Source: Bacillota bacterium | Lineage (GTDB): Bacteria; Bacillota; Clostridia; Peptostreptococcales; Anaerovoracaceae | DNA length: 64,000 nt | Assembly: GCA_021769295.1 (NCBI GenBank) | Contig: JAETTD010000002.1 | Location: 124,001-188,000, forward strand | Direction: 5' to 3' | Part shown: positions 36,524 to 43,215 of the stretch, one piece after another | Numbering within the stretch: the stretch's first letter is position 1 | How the letters are laid out: each line of letters starts with the position of its first letter | Program-made: the position numbers and the translations under genes | Notes under the pieces: model-generated | Seen by the model: the letters and a program-made list of their open reading frames with translations, nothing else | The model's database searches: none | What the model was told of the DNA's origin: nothing

Positions 36524-36656
36524 TTTGCTCTGCCTCCTTTAATTCAGCCTCAAGCTCTTCAAGGCGGCTGATGCAGCGTCTATTCTTCCTTTCAGCATTC
36601 CTTTTGGCTGTTTTCACTTTTGCAATTTCGTTACAGATTTCTTCTTTAGTTCTCAT
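36507..36656 (-). CDS. Small coiled-coil phage protein
   Basis: A 49-residue Lys/Glu-rich protein (EEICNEIAKVKTAKR, LEELEAELKEAEQ), predicted as coiled-coil. I place the start at the ATG at 36656, which follows GGGAGGAG. A longer frame from 36749 overlaps the upstream stop as ATGA and would add 31 residues of low-complexity sequence; that is the alternative. Confidence 0.6.
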   Translation of the reverse strand: MRTKEEICNEIAKVKTAKRNAERKNRRCISRLEELEAELKEAEQNENQI

Positions 36657-36745
36657 TTGACTTTCTCCTCCCTTAGGGTTATACTGTTGTTGTAGATTTG
36701 TGTCTGCCGTCTGAGCTTCGGCTCTGGCAGGCATTTTTTTATTGG

Positions 36746-36964
36746 TCATTTCTTGCCTTCAAGTATTTCGTCAGACTGTGCAGATGACAAGTATTTTCCT
36801 ATCTCCTCATCTGTTTTCCCTTTCAGGGCTTCGTACATTTTGAGCGAATCTTCCACGATAGCAGGTTCCCATCGGTGAAGCACAATTAAAAGCATAGATA
36901 AATTTGCTCTAATCTCAGTCCATGTTCCATTAGCTTCCACCCTTCCGTCGTTACTTTTAATCAT
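36746..36964 (-). CDS. Small hypothetical phage protein
   Basis: A 72-residue protein with a helical middle (LSMLLIVLHRWEPAIVEDSLKMYEAL) and an acidic C-terminus. It overlaps the transglycosylase gene by 8 bp. No family recognised; the helical pattern is similar to small anti-sigma or nuclease-inhibitor-like phage proteins, but I would not assign one. Confidence 0.65.
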   Translation of the reverse strand: MIKSNDGRVEANGTWTEIRANLSMLLIVLHRWEPAIVEDSLKMYEALKGKTDEEIGKYLSSAQSDEILEGKK

Positions 36965-37511
36965 TTTTTATCTCCTCTCTCAGCATCAGCACACTCTCTG
37001 CATACTCATTTGTTATTCCTATAGTTTGGTTGTAATCCGCCGCATTAGTTCCGGCATTGTAAGCTGTCACCGCCCACTCAAAGCCTTTTTCTTCTGCCAA
37101 CAGCTCGGCCAGCAGGTTGATTCCTACAGTGACATTCTGGTATGGGTCTAATAAATCGGTCACTCCAAGTCTGTCCATTCTGGTTTGGTGGTGCTGCGGC
37201 TGTATCTGCATCAGCCCGATGCTGTTGCCGTTATCCCCGACCATTGCCGGGTTGTAGTTTGATTCCTGACCGATGATAGCAATTACCAGTGACATGTCCA
37301 CATTGTAGTTATCGCATAGCTCTTTTATGTAGGCTTGCAGTTTCGGTTCAAGCGGCACATCGTATATCGGCTCAACCCTTTCCGGAATGGAAACAGTTGC
37401 TTCTGCCTCAGCTTCCGCCAGGGGTTTAAAAGCTATCATGACGAATACTGTCGCTATCGTAAAAATCAATATCCAAAATAGGATTTTGTCCGGGCGTATT
37501 TTCTTTTTCAT
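36957..37511 (-). CDS. Membrane-anchored lytic transglycosylase (SLT domain)
   Basis: A 184-residue protein with one N-terminal membrane segment (residues about 11-28, LFWILIFTIATVFVMIAF) and an SLT domain with the catalytic glutamate in AIIGQESNYNP, followed by GNSIGLMQIQPQHH and AVTAYNAGTNAAD. It would cut glycan strands outside the membrane. It is unusual that it is encoded in the early region and not with lysis or tail genes. It may act at the entry of a superinfecting phage or in host wall remodelling. Confidence 0.88.
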   Translation of the reverse strand: MKKKIRPDKILFWILIFTIATVFVMIAFKPLAEAEAEATVSIPERVEPIYDVPLEPKLQAYIKELCDNYNVDMSLVIAIIGQESNYNPAMVGDNGNSIGLMQIQPQHHQTRMDRLGVTDLLDPYQNVTVGINLLAELLAEEKGFEWAVTAYNAGTNAADYNQTIGITNEYAESVLMLREEIKND

Positions 37512-37515
37512 TCAA

Positions 37516-37725
37516 TCACCTCCTTAACTCTATAAGTCTCTCCGCCACTTCCGGGATAAAAAACTTTTTGCATATCCGTGGCAGTCCTCGCATTTTTCTG
37601 TCTACCGTAGTTACATCTTCACCCATATATTGGGCCAACTGTTTCCTCGAAATCAGACTGGGTTCTATTTCTCCTTCTTTTTTCAGTGACCTCTTTATGT
37701 CCTCTGCTACTTCAGTTTTTGTCAT
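37516..37725 (-). CDS. Small DNA-binding protein (helix-turn-helix)
   Basis: A 69-residue basic protein with a helix-turn-helix SRKQLAQYMGEDVTTVDRKM and the closing FFIPEVAERLIELRR, the layout of excisionase- or AlpA-type winged helix proteins. It starts after GGGAGGTTAAGAA. As the integrase lacks another obvious partner, an excisionase role is plausible, but its distance from the integrase and its position in the early operon also fit a regulator. Confidence 0.65.
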   Translation of the reverse strand: MTKTEVAEDIKRSLKKEGEIEPSLISRKQLAQYMGEDVTTVDRKMRGLPRICKKFFIPEVAERLIELRR

Positions 37726-37741
37726 TTCTTAACCTCCCTTC

Positions 37742-37770
37742 TTGTCCTTTCTGATATTCTTTGGTAATAT
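37742..37770 (+). promoter_or_regulatory. Promoter of the DUF2513 gene
   Basis: TTGTCC at 37742-37747 and TAATAT at 37765-37770 are 17 bases apart, 16 bases upstream of the GTG start. It gives the plus-strand gene its own transcription inside the leftward early operon. Confidence 0.5.
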
Positions 37771-37785
37771 ACTGTTGAAAGGACG

Positions 37786-38172
37786 GTGAATGTTTTGAAA
37801 TTAAATCCAGACTGTATCAGAGATATATTATTATGTGTTGAAAACGGAACTTCTCTAAAAGCTCCATTATCAATTAACTACTGCAATGTCCCTGATGTTT
37901 TATCGGATTATTCTTTTGATGAAATTTCATACCATGCAAAACAAGCAGAACTATCTGGACTTATTTCTGTAATGTCTTGGTATTACGACGGTGGATTTGC
38001 TATCAAATACCTTTTACCAGCAGGACATGAGTTTCTTTCCAACATTAGAAATGACTCTAACTGGGTGAAGGTAAAAGAAATATCCCAAAAAATCGGCTCA
38101 TCCTCGTTAGATGTTCTAAAGTCCATCGCTGCAAATGTCATTTCTTCGCTGCTTCGTTCTTATTATGATTGA
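37786..38172 (+). CDS. DUF2513 protein
   Basis: A 128-residue protein with a GTG start after AAAGGACG. It has the DUF2513 pattern: MKLNPDCIRDIL-like opening (here NVLKLNPDCIRDILLCVENG), SFDEISYHAKQAELSGLI, and LLPAGHEFLSNIRNDSNWVKVKE. The fold is probably a winged helix. The gene faces the leftward operon, and its last 35 bases are antisense to the next small gene. Function unknown; common in Firmicutes prophages near the repressor. Confidence 0.85.
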   Translation: MNVLKLNPDCIRDILLCVENGTSLKAPLSINYCNVPDVLSDYSFDEISYHAKQAELSGLISVMSWYYDGGFAIKYLLPAGHEFLSNIRNDSNWVKVKEISQKIGSSSLDVLKSIAANVISSLLRSYYD

Positions 38173-38314
38173 CAATTTCCGCATCAAGGGTTAGAGTTAG
38201 TTCTACCACCTCCGATTCATCCAACGAGCGTATGTGATACGATTTTAAACATTCTATATCTGCGCCGTTCAATTTAAGCTTTTTGGATTTAAGGTCGAAT
38301 TGTACTTGATTCAC
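38138..38314 (-). CDS. Small phage protein, 58 residues
   Basis: Start GTG at 38314 after AAAGGGGA; the product begins MNQVQFDLKSKKLKLNGADI and contains SEVVELTLTLDAEIV. Two short strands followed by a second pair suggest a small beta protein of the kind often seen in Firmicutes early phage regions. It lies on the lytic strand between the Cro-like gene and the main early operon. Its 3' end overlaps the convergent DUF2513 gene by 35 bp. Confidence 0.65.
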   Translation of the reverse strand: MNQVQFDLKSKKLKLNGADIECLKSYHIRSLDESEVVELTLTLDAEIVNHNKNEAAKK

Positions 38315-38355
38315 TTATTTCCCCTTTCTTCTCTCTTTCGATTTTCTCCTTCCGT

Positions 38356-38463
38356 TTACCGAAATATTGAAAAAAATTTCCTGTTATGGTAGTCTATTGG
38401 TACGGCGTTACCGTGAGGATACACGTATAAAATCTCGAGACAGCACTCGTAAAAATGCTTCAC
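38356..38463 (-). CDS. Possible 35-residue phage peptide
   Basis: A short frame from GTG 38463 to TAA 38356 (MKHFYECCLEILY at the start) with AAGGAG eleven bases upstream. It fills part of the gap between the Cro-like gene and the 58-residue gene on the lytic strand. The competing plus-strand frame 38367-38567 has no ribosome site. Real but low certainty; the rest of 38464-38596 shows nothing I can support. Confidence 0.3.
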   Translation of the reverse strand: MKHFYECCLEILYVYPHGNAVPIDYHNRKFFSIFR

Positions 38464-38596
38464 CGTATCAGTTGCTCCTTACAAGTCATCAGCTTTTAAG
38501 ACATCTGTCGGAATCTGAAACCGCCAAAGTGACGACGTACCCCATAGAAGCGTTATGTTGCGTATAGCGTAGCGAAAGTTAATTTTTAATAACGCT

Positions 38597-38815
38597 TTAT
38601 CTACTATTTGTAGAGTAGCAAGGTAAAAAAATATAATCCTGCCCTATATTATAGAGACGCGACATTTTTTCCATTTCTGGTATTCCCGGAACGACTTTCC
38701 CCTTTTCCCAATTTATAATGGTTTGCTTTGTTACACCCATTTCGGCAGCAACTTCTTCTTGTGTAAGATTAGCGTTTACTCTGGCAGCTTTTAAGCTTAT
38801 TTGTAGTTTTTCCAA
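38597..38815 (-). CDS. Cro-like HTH (XRE) regulator
   Basis: A 72-residue XRE protein with the helix-turn-helix LTQEEVAAEMGVTKQTIINWEKGK. I place the start at TTG 38815: AAAGGAG lies eight bases upstream, inside what would otherwise be codons of an ATG start at 38833. It is the first regulator on the lytic strand and should oppose the repressor. A copy of the operator sequence, CTACTATTTGTAG (38601-38613), lies in its own 3' end. Confidence 0.85.
   Translation of the reverse strand: MEKLQISLKAARVNANLTQEEVAAEMGVTKQTIINWEKGKVVPGIPEMEKMSRLYNIGQDYIFLPCYSTNSR
38601..38613. promoter_or_regulatory. Operator-like site inside the Cro-like gene
   Basis: CTACTATTTGTAG differs from the main operator CTACTTTTTGTAG (39029-39041) at one central base and keeps both half-sites. 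It sits at the end of the Cro-like coding region, 420 bp from the promoter pair. It could be an auxiliary site for repressor cooperativity or looping. Confidence 0.45.
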
Positions 38816-38878
38816 TGGATTCACTCCTTTCATTAAAAATATGTTGAAATATATAGATAATCATGTTAAGATGTTGAT

Positions 38879-38905
38879 GATAGGGAGGGGAGTAGCCTCC
38901 CTATC
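38879..38905 (-). terminator. Hairpin after the 29-residue leader peptide
   Basis: A 10-bp perfect stem GATAGGGAGG/CCTCCCTATC with a 7-base loop, one base after the leader stop. It has no U-tract on the minus strand, so it may act as an attenuator or RNA stabiliser. Confidence 0.5.
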
Positions 38906-38906
38906 A

Positions 38907-38996
38907 TTAGAGCTTTTGCAGTAGCTCTGCCAAAATCTCAATGAGCATTTTTAGTTGTTCGTTGAGATTTTTTAGTTGTTTTTCAACATCTTTCAT
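38907..38996 (-). CDS. 29-residue leader peptide (leucine-zipper-like)
   Basis: The first frame of the leftward lytic transcript has a perfect AAAGGAGGTAAGC site and encodes MKDVEKQLKNLNEQLKMLIE followed by ILAELLQKL. Leucines recur every seven residues, giving an amphipathic helix or zipper. It starts about 20 bases after the promoter. It may be a translated leader that controls read-through at the following hairpin, or a small protein that binds a regulator. Confidence 0.55.
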   Translation of the reverse strand: MKDVEKQLKNLNEQLKMLIEILAELLQKL

Positions 38997-39019
38997 GCTT
39001 ACCTCCTTTCTGTGATTAT

Positions 39020-39048
39020 AGTATAACTCTACTTTTTGTAGATGTCAA
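39020..39048 (-). promoter_or_regulatory. Lytic (leftward) promoter with operator in the spacer
   Basis: On the minus strand TTGACA (complement 39043-39048) and TATACT (complement 39020-39025) are 17 bases apart. The operator CTACTTTTTGTAG occupies 39029-39041, entirely within the spacer, and a second site TACTTTTTGTA lies at 39049-39059 just upstream. Repressor binding would block this promoter directly. Confidence 0.75.
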
Positions 39049-39079
39049 TACTTTTTGTAAACTTTTTTTATTTTCTGTA

Positions 39080-39108
39080 TTGTTTTTTTCTACTTCTTGT
39101 TTTATAAT
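39080..39108 (+). promoter_or_regulatory. Repressor promoter with third operator half-site
   Basis: TTGTTT at 39080-39085 and TATAAT at 39103-39108 are 17 bases apart, and the repressor start follows 25 bases later. CTACTTCTTGT at 39090-39100 lies between the boxes and keeps one clear half-site, so it may be the weakest site used for autorepression or by Cro. Confidence 0.65.
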
Positions 39109-39132
39109 CTACTCACAAGGAGAGTTAAAACC

Positions 39133-39765
39133 ATGAGTGATGATTATTATAAAAATATTTTTTCGAAAAACTTAAAACATTATATGAAGCTAAATGGAAA
39201 ATCCCAGGTAGACATAATAAATGATTTAGGGATAAACAAATCTGCTATTTCAACTTGGTGTAATGGTACAAGATTGCCGCGAATGGATAAGGTTGATATG
39301 TTGGCGACATATTTTAATATAAAGCGTTCCGATTTAACCGAGGAACATGACGACAACTATTCTGCCAACCATCCTAACCGTATCCCTGTACTCGGCTCCA
39401 TTCCGGCTGGCGTCCCCATTGAGGCCATAGAAGACATAGTTGACTGGGAAGACATTCCTATGGATTGGCTTTCCGGCGGTAAGGAATACTTTGGATTAAA
39501 AGTTAAAGGCGATTCCATGTATCCAAAGTATTTAGAGGGAGACTCTATCATCGTTAGAAAACAAGGAGATTGCGAGAGCGGACAGGACTGTGTAGTTTAT
39601 GTAAACGGATATGATGCAACTCTTAAAAAGGTTGTAAAAAAACAGGATTGCATAATCCTTCAACCTTTAAATCCAGTATATGACCCTAAAATTTACGACT
39701 ATAACGACGGAGAAAATCCTATAAAGATTGCAGGGGTTGTTGTAGAAATCAGAAGAAAAGTATAA
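39133..39765 (+). CDS. CI-like repressor with S24 peptidase domain
   Basis: A 210-residue LexA/CI-type repressor: N-terminal XRE helix-turn-helix (KSQVDIINDLGINKSAISTWCNG), a cleavage-loop SIPAGVP, and an S24 domain with the catalytic serine in KGDSMYPKYLEGD and lysine in ATLKKVV. I use the ATG at 39133 after AAGGAGAG. It should maintain lysogeny and self-cleave after RecA activation. It is divergent from the Cro-like gene. Confidence 0.93.
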   Translation: MSDDYYKNIFSKNLKHYMKLNGKSQVDIINDLGINKSAISTWCNGTRLPRMDKVDMLATYFNIKRSDLTEEHDDNYSANHPNRIPVLGSIPAGVPIEAIEDIVDWEDIPMDWLSGGKEYFGLKVKGDSMYPKYLEGDSIIVRKQGDCESGQDCVVYVNGYDATLKKVVKKQDCIILQPLNPVYDPKIYDYNDGENPIKIAGVVVEIRRKV

Positions 39766-39784
39766 CCTGATTTCCCATATGAAG

Positions 39785-39810
39785 CCATTTTGTTGACGTC
39801 AACAAAATGG
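39785..39810. repeat. Perfect 26-bp palindrome centred on GACGTC
   Basis: Two 13-base arms (CCATTTTGTTGAC and its exact reverse complement) meet with no loop. It lies 20 bases after the repressor stop. A zero-loop palindrome is a poor terminator, so a protein-binding site or a deletion/recombination junction is more likely. Confidence 0.7.
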
Positions 39811-39826
39811 TACAAGCAGACACGTT

Positions 39827-39916
39827 GATGTATTGAATATGGCTGAATACCTTGAGGTGGACGAAGCTTTTCTCAGAGAGGCTCTGAAACATTACGGGTT
39901 TTTAGATATAGCATAA
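39827..39916 (+). pseudogene. Remnant of an ImmA/IrrE-like gene (C-terminal 29 residues)
   Basis: An in-frame stretch ending in TAA reads VLNMAEYLEVDEAFLREALK and then HYGFLDIA. It resembles the C-terminus of small ImmA/IrrE metallopeptidases usually encoded directly after phage CI repressors. No start codon with a ribosome site or upstream HExxH domain remains. The 26-bp palindrome marks the place where the rest is missing. Confidence 0.45.
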
Positions 39917-39940
39917 AAGATAGTTTAAGGAGGAAAGGTT

Positions 39941-40858
39941 ATGGCAGTTAGATTTCGTCGTAGCATTAAAATCGCACCAGGGGTCAAACTTAACCTAAAT
40001 AAAAAGAGTGTCGGTGTCACTGTCGGGACTAAAGGCGCACACTATTCTGTTAATTCTAAAGGCACACGTACAACAACAGTTGGAATACCCGGCACAGGAT
40101 TAAGCTATGTAGATTCAAAGAAAATAGGTACCAAAAAAGAAGCAAGCTTATCCGATGAGGATTCAATAGTTCCTGATTTGCCAAATTACACTGATTTAAC
40201 AGATAATAACACTTCAATAACGCCGCCAAAGAAAAGCAAGAAAAAACTCATTGCAGGCATCATTATTGCACTGATTCTTATTGGGACATTGCTAAATCTC
40301 GGCTCGGGAAAGGTGGAATCCATAACTGCCAATTGGCCCAAAACTTCTTTTGATATAAATGAAACGGCAAAAGTGAATATAACAGTCGACCCAGAAGACG
40401 CCGACATAAGTGATATTGCCATTTCTGATAATAACATAGCCAAAATGGAATATTCTAACGGTATTGCAACTATCTCTTTTTGTGGCGAGGGTACAGAACA
40501 TATATATTTTACATGCTCTGATGTTAAAAGTAACGGCAGAACAATAAAGGTTGTGGATAAAGAAGCTGAAGCTCAAAGGCAAAAGGCAGCAGAAGAAGCC
40601 GCCAAAGAGCAAGAAAGATTAGCAGCAGAACGGAAAGCGCAGGAGGCTGCTGAACAGCAAGCCCAGCAACAACAATCTCAGCAGCAAACACAACAGCAAG
40701 TAACAGCTCCACCAGCACAAACACAAATGGTATGGATTCCTAATAGTGGTTCTAAATATCACAGCAACCCTTCATGCAGTAATATGAAAAACCCACAGCA
40801 AGTAACATTAGATTATGCACAAAGTGCAGGTTACGAACCATGTAAAAAATGTCATTAG
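39941..40858 (+). CDS. DUF4236 membrane protein with C-terminal CxxM-CxxC motif
   Basis: A 305-residue protein. Residues 1-60 are DUF4236 (RFRRSIKIAPGVKLNLNKKS, KGTRTTTVGIPGTGLSY). A membrane segment follows at about 103-121 (LIAGIIIALILIGTLL), then a beta domain, an Ala/Glu/Lys helix, a Gln-rich stretch and a C-terminal YHSNPSCSNMKNP with GYEPCKKCH. The last part resembles an Ada-type metal-binding module. It lies between repressor and integrase on the lysogenic strand, a typical moron position. Start after AAGGAGGAAAGGTT. Function unknown. Confidence 0.85.
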   Translation: MAVRFRRSIKIAPGVKLNLNKKSVGVTVGTKGAHYSVNSKGTRTTTVGIPGTGLSYVDSKKIGTKKEASLSDEDSIVPDLPNYTDLTDNNTSITPPKKSKKKLIAGIIIALILIGTLLNLGSGKVESITANWPKTSFDINETAKVNITVDPEDADISDIAISDNNIAKMEYSNGIATISFCGEGTEHIYFTCSDVKSNGRTIKVVDKEAEAQRQKAAEEAAKEQERLAAERKAQEAAEQQAQQQQSQQQTQQQVTAPPAQTQMVWIPNSGSKYHSNPSCSNMKNPQQVTLDYAQSAGYEPCKKCH

Positions 40859-40878
40859 AATATCTATAATTAAATAAC

Positions 40879-40910
40879 AAAACCGCCCCTGCGGCAACAG
40901 GAGCGATTTT
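40879..40910 (+). terminator. Hairpin after the DUF4236 gene
   Basis: A 13-base imperfect stem AAAACCGCCCCTG/CAGGAGCGATTTT with a 6-base loop. Read on the plus strand it has two C-A mismatches; on the minus strand these become G-U pairs. It separates the DUF4236 gene from the integrase. Confidence 0.45.
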
Positions 40911-41024
40911 GTCGGGCTGCATGAGCAACCAATTATAAGCTTAAAAGCAAGTAGATTGTATCACAGCAGCCCTAAAAAGTCAAATTAAGGGTATTTTTAT
41001 ACCTAAAATTAGGGAGTGATACAA

Positions 41025-42134
41025 ATGGCAAGACAAGGTACAGTTACAAGGTCATTTACTTTTAATGGCGAACGTAAATATGTCTATGGCAAAACAGCCG
41101 AAGAAGCAGCAGCAAACAGGGCGTTGCTGATGAAAGAACTCGAAGAAGGTCGGTTTATCATCGATAAAAAAATGCAAGTCGGGCAATGGGTAGAAATAGC
41201 AATTGAGACATATCGCCAAGGCAACACTGATAAATGGGAAAAATCGTTTAAGTCAATTATGAATCGCCACGTTTTGCCCGAAATCGGAAAGCTGAGGCTT
41301 GAGAGCGTTTTACCAATACATTGTCAGAAAATAATTAACGATGTGTCGTGCAGGTCGCAATCTCTAATCGACAAAGTTTATCTATGCATGTCGTTTATTT
41401 TTGAGACTGCAATAGACAACAAGCTTTTATACGAAAACCCTTTAAAAAATATAAAAAAGCCCAAAGGGACAAAAAAAGAGCGCAGGTCCATTACGGAGTT
41501 TGAACGTGAAATAACCTTAAGAGTTGCGGAGTACCATAGAGCCGGACCGTTTGTTTTGACTATTTTGTTTTGCGGAGCACGGCCATCGGAAATATATAAA
41601 CTGCAAGGGAGGGATATAGTAAAAAAAGACGGTGTCTTGTGCCTGCATATAAGAGGCACTAAGAGCAAGGCGGCTGACCGATATGTGCCACTACCTACCT
41701 ATCTTTTCGAGAGGCTCCCTAAAGTTTCGGCATTTGAGTACATTTTTACAAGTCAAACCGGATTGCCGCTTAATGAATCAAGGAAGCGCCGTCTATGGAA
41801 TAATTTTTTAAGGGAAATGCAACTGACCGCAGGATGTCATACATACCGGAATACGCTTATTCCGCCCTACCCCATAGACCCGGAATTGCAGCCCTATCAT
41901 TACAGGCATACATACTGCACGGATTTACAAAATGCAGGAGTGGACATACGCATTGCACAAAAACTTATGGGACACAGTTCCATAAAAGTGACCGCTGAAA
42001 TATACAGTCACAACAATTCTGTGGCGCTTAACAATGCGGAAGCGCTGATAGAAAATTATATAAACAGCAATGCGCTAAAAAATAGCGATGTGGTACAAGG
42101 TGTGGTACAAATCCCCCAAACCACTACAAAATAG
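41025..42134 (+). CDS. int: Tyrosine-type site-specific integrase
   Basis: A 369-residue phage integrase with an N-terminal arm-binding region (TVTRSFTFNGERKYVYGKTA), a core-binding helix bundle, and the catalytic set: Arg in LFCGARPSEIYKL, Lys in IRGTKSKAADRY, His-x-x-Arg in YHYRHTYCTDL, His in LMGHSSIKVT, and Tyr in AEIYSHN. The start is ATG 41025 after GGGAG. The gene ends 11 bases before attR, and its last codons (VVQGVVQ) contain the right pair of arm-type repeats. Confidence 0.95.
   Translation: MARQGTVTRSFTFNGERKYVYGKTAEEAAANRALLMKELEEGRFIIDKKMQVGQWVEIAIETYRQGNTDKWEKSFKSIMNRHVLPEIGKLRLESVLPIHCQKIINDVSCRSQSLIDKVYLCMSFIFETAIDNKLLYENPLKNIKKPKGTKKERRSITEFEREITLRVAEYHRAGPFVLTILFCGARPSEIYKLQGRDIVKKDGVLCLHIRGTKSKAADRYVPLPTYLFERLPKVSAFEYIFTSQTGLPLNESRKRRLWNNFLREMQLTAGCHTYRNTLIPPYPIDPELQPYHYRHTYCTDLQNAGVDIRIAQKLMGHSSIKVTAEIYSHNNSVALNNAEALIENYINSNALKNSDVVQGVVQIPQTTTK
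42089..42110. other. Paired integrase arm-type sites, right end
   Basis: Two direct copies of TGTGGTACAA (42089-42098 and 42101-42110), identical to the pair at 5537-5558 including the GG between them. They lie inside the integrase coding region, 36 bases before attR. Confidence 0.6.
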
Positions 42135-42145
42135 CCATTTGCTTA

Positions 42146-42237
42146 TTGACTGGCAGTCAAGAGGTCAGGGGTTCGAGCCCCCTATGCTCCACCATTTGAA
42201 AGGCCTTGCAATTTCAATGGTTGCAGGGTTTTTGTTT
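42146..42237. repeat. Right attachment repeat (attR) with 3' half of tRNA-Ala
   Basis: The copy of the left repeat carries 49 bases of the tRNA gene (anticodon arm to CCA) but no acceptor or D-arm 5' half, so it cannot make a tRNA. The single mismatch to attL is at 42202. Weaker similarity (about 70 percent) to the left end continues for another 45-50 bases beyond it. Confidence 0.93.
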
Positions 42238-42396
42238 ATCTTTTGTGGCGTTTATTTTCTGTTTTAAAATGCGTTAAAAAATTTACATGTTATTGATAGA
42301 AAATATGAATGCAGGCTGCTATACTTAAAATAAGATAGAATAAGCAGCGGCGGATAAACGGCGCCGCTAATACAGTAAGAAAGGAGATATTTTGTA

Positions 42397-43209
42397 ATGG
42401 ATTATCAAAGTACAATAAATTTCAATGAAAAGACAGGTTTTATCTGTGATATGGACGGTGTAATTTATCACGGAAACCTTATCCTTCCGGGTGTAGCCGA
42501 ATTTATTCAGTGGCTCCACGAAGAAAAGAAAGAATACCTGTTTCTGACCAACAACAGCGGCTATACACCGAGAGAACTGAACCAAAAGCTTGCCCGCATG
42601 GGGTTGGATGTTCCTGAGGAACATTTCTATACCAGCGCACTGGCAACCGCCGCATTCCTTAAGGAGCAGGCGCCTGGATGCTCCGTATTTGCCATTGGTG
42701 AAGCCGGTCTGCTCAACGCGCTGTATGATGCAGGCATCACCATGAATGACGTAAACCCGGACTATGTGGTTGTGGGAGAAGGAAAATCTTACTCTCTGGA
42801 AACACTGACAAAGGCAACCAACCTTGTTCTGGCAGGAGCAAAGCTTATAGGAGCAAACTCTGATGTAGCAGGTACTATTGAACACGGCATCGCTCCGGCA
42901 TGCCGCGCCCTGATTGCGCCTATCGAAATGGCTACAGGTACTCAGGCATATTTTTGCGGCAAACCTAACCCTTTGATGATGCGCACCGGGCTGCGGCTTC
43001 TGAACTGCCATTCCGCAGATGCCGTTATGGTAGGCGACCGAATGGATACCGATGTAATATCCGGCTTGGAAAGCGGCATGTCCACGGTGCTGGTTCTTTC
43101 GGGTGTTTCAACTATGAATACGCTGAAAACCTATGCATATCGCCCTACTGTCGTTTTGGACGGTGTCGGAGATATAGTTACTATGGCACATTCAATGAAA
43201 ATCAAGTAA
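42397..43209 (+). CDS. HAD-IIA family sugar phosphatase (NagD-like)
   Basis: A 270-residue HAD phosphatase with motif I FICDMDGVIYHG, the FLTNNSGYTP motif II, Lys in YFCGKPNP and motif IV in VMVGDRMDTDVISGLESGM. NagD-like enzymes dephosphorylate nucleotides or sugar phosphates. The start follows AAAGGAGATATTTTGTA. The gene is the first chromosomal gene to the right of the prophage, and its codon use (CTG/GAA-rich) differs a little from the A/T-rich flanks. Confidence 0.92.
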   Translation: MDYQSTINFNEKTGFICDMDGVIYHGNLILPGVAEFIQWLHEEKKEYLFLTNNSGYTPRELNQKLARMGLDVPEEHFYTSALATAAFLKEQAPGCSVFAIGEAGLLNALYDAGITMNDVNPDYVVVGEGKSYSLETLTKATNLVLAGAKLIGANSDVAGTIEHGIAPACRALIAPIEMATGTQAYFCGKPNPLMMRTGLRLLNCHSADAVMVGDRMDTDVISGLESGMSTVLVLSGVSTMNTLKTYAYRPTVVLDGVGDIVTMAHSMKIK

Positions 43210-43215
43210 TGTAAA

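Larger units (their letters stand above)
5381..42237. mobile_element. Temperate siphovirus-type prophage integrated in tRNA-Ala
   Basis: The element spans about 36.8 kb between two copies of a 92-bp direct repeat that covers the 3' half of tRNA-Ala and flanking sequence. It carries integrase, CI-like repressor, Cro-like regulator, replication, packaging, head, tail, holin and endolysin genes in standard siphovirus order. Tail genes include a 738-residue tape measure protein, Dit, an endopeptidase-type tail protein and a baseplate protein. I found no disrupted structural gene, so the phage may still be inducible. The one visible decayed gene is an ImmA-like remnant near 39.9 kb. Confidence 0.95.

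Noticed and set aside
38367..38567. Plus-strand 66-codon frame between the Cro-like gene and DUF2513
   Set aside because: No ribosome site, no hydrophobic or motif pattern, and it opposes the lytic transcript.
42146..42194. Second tRNA-Ala gene
   Set aside because: Only the 3' half is present; the acceptor 5' strand and D-arm are missing, so it is the attR copy.
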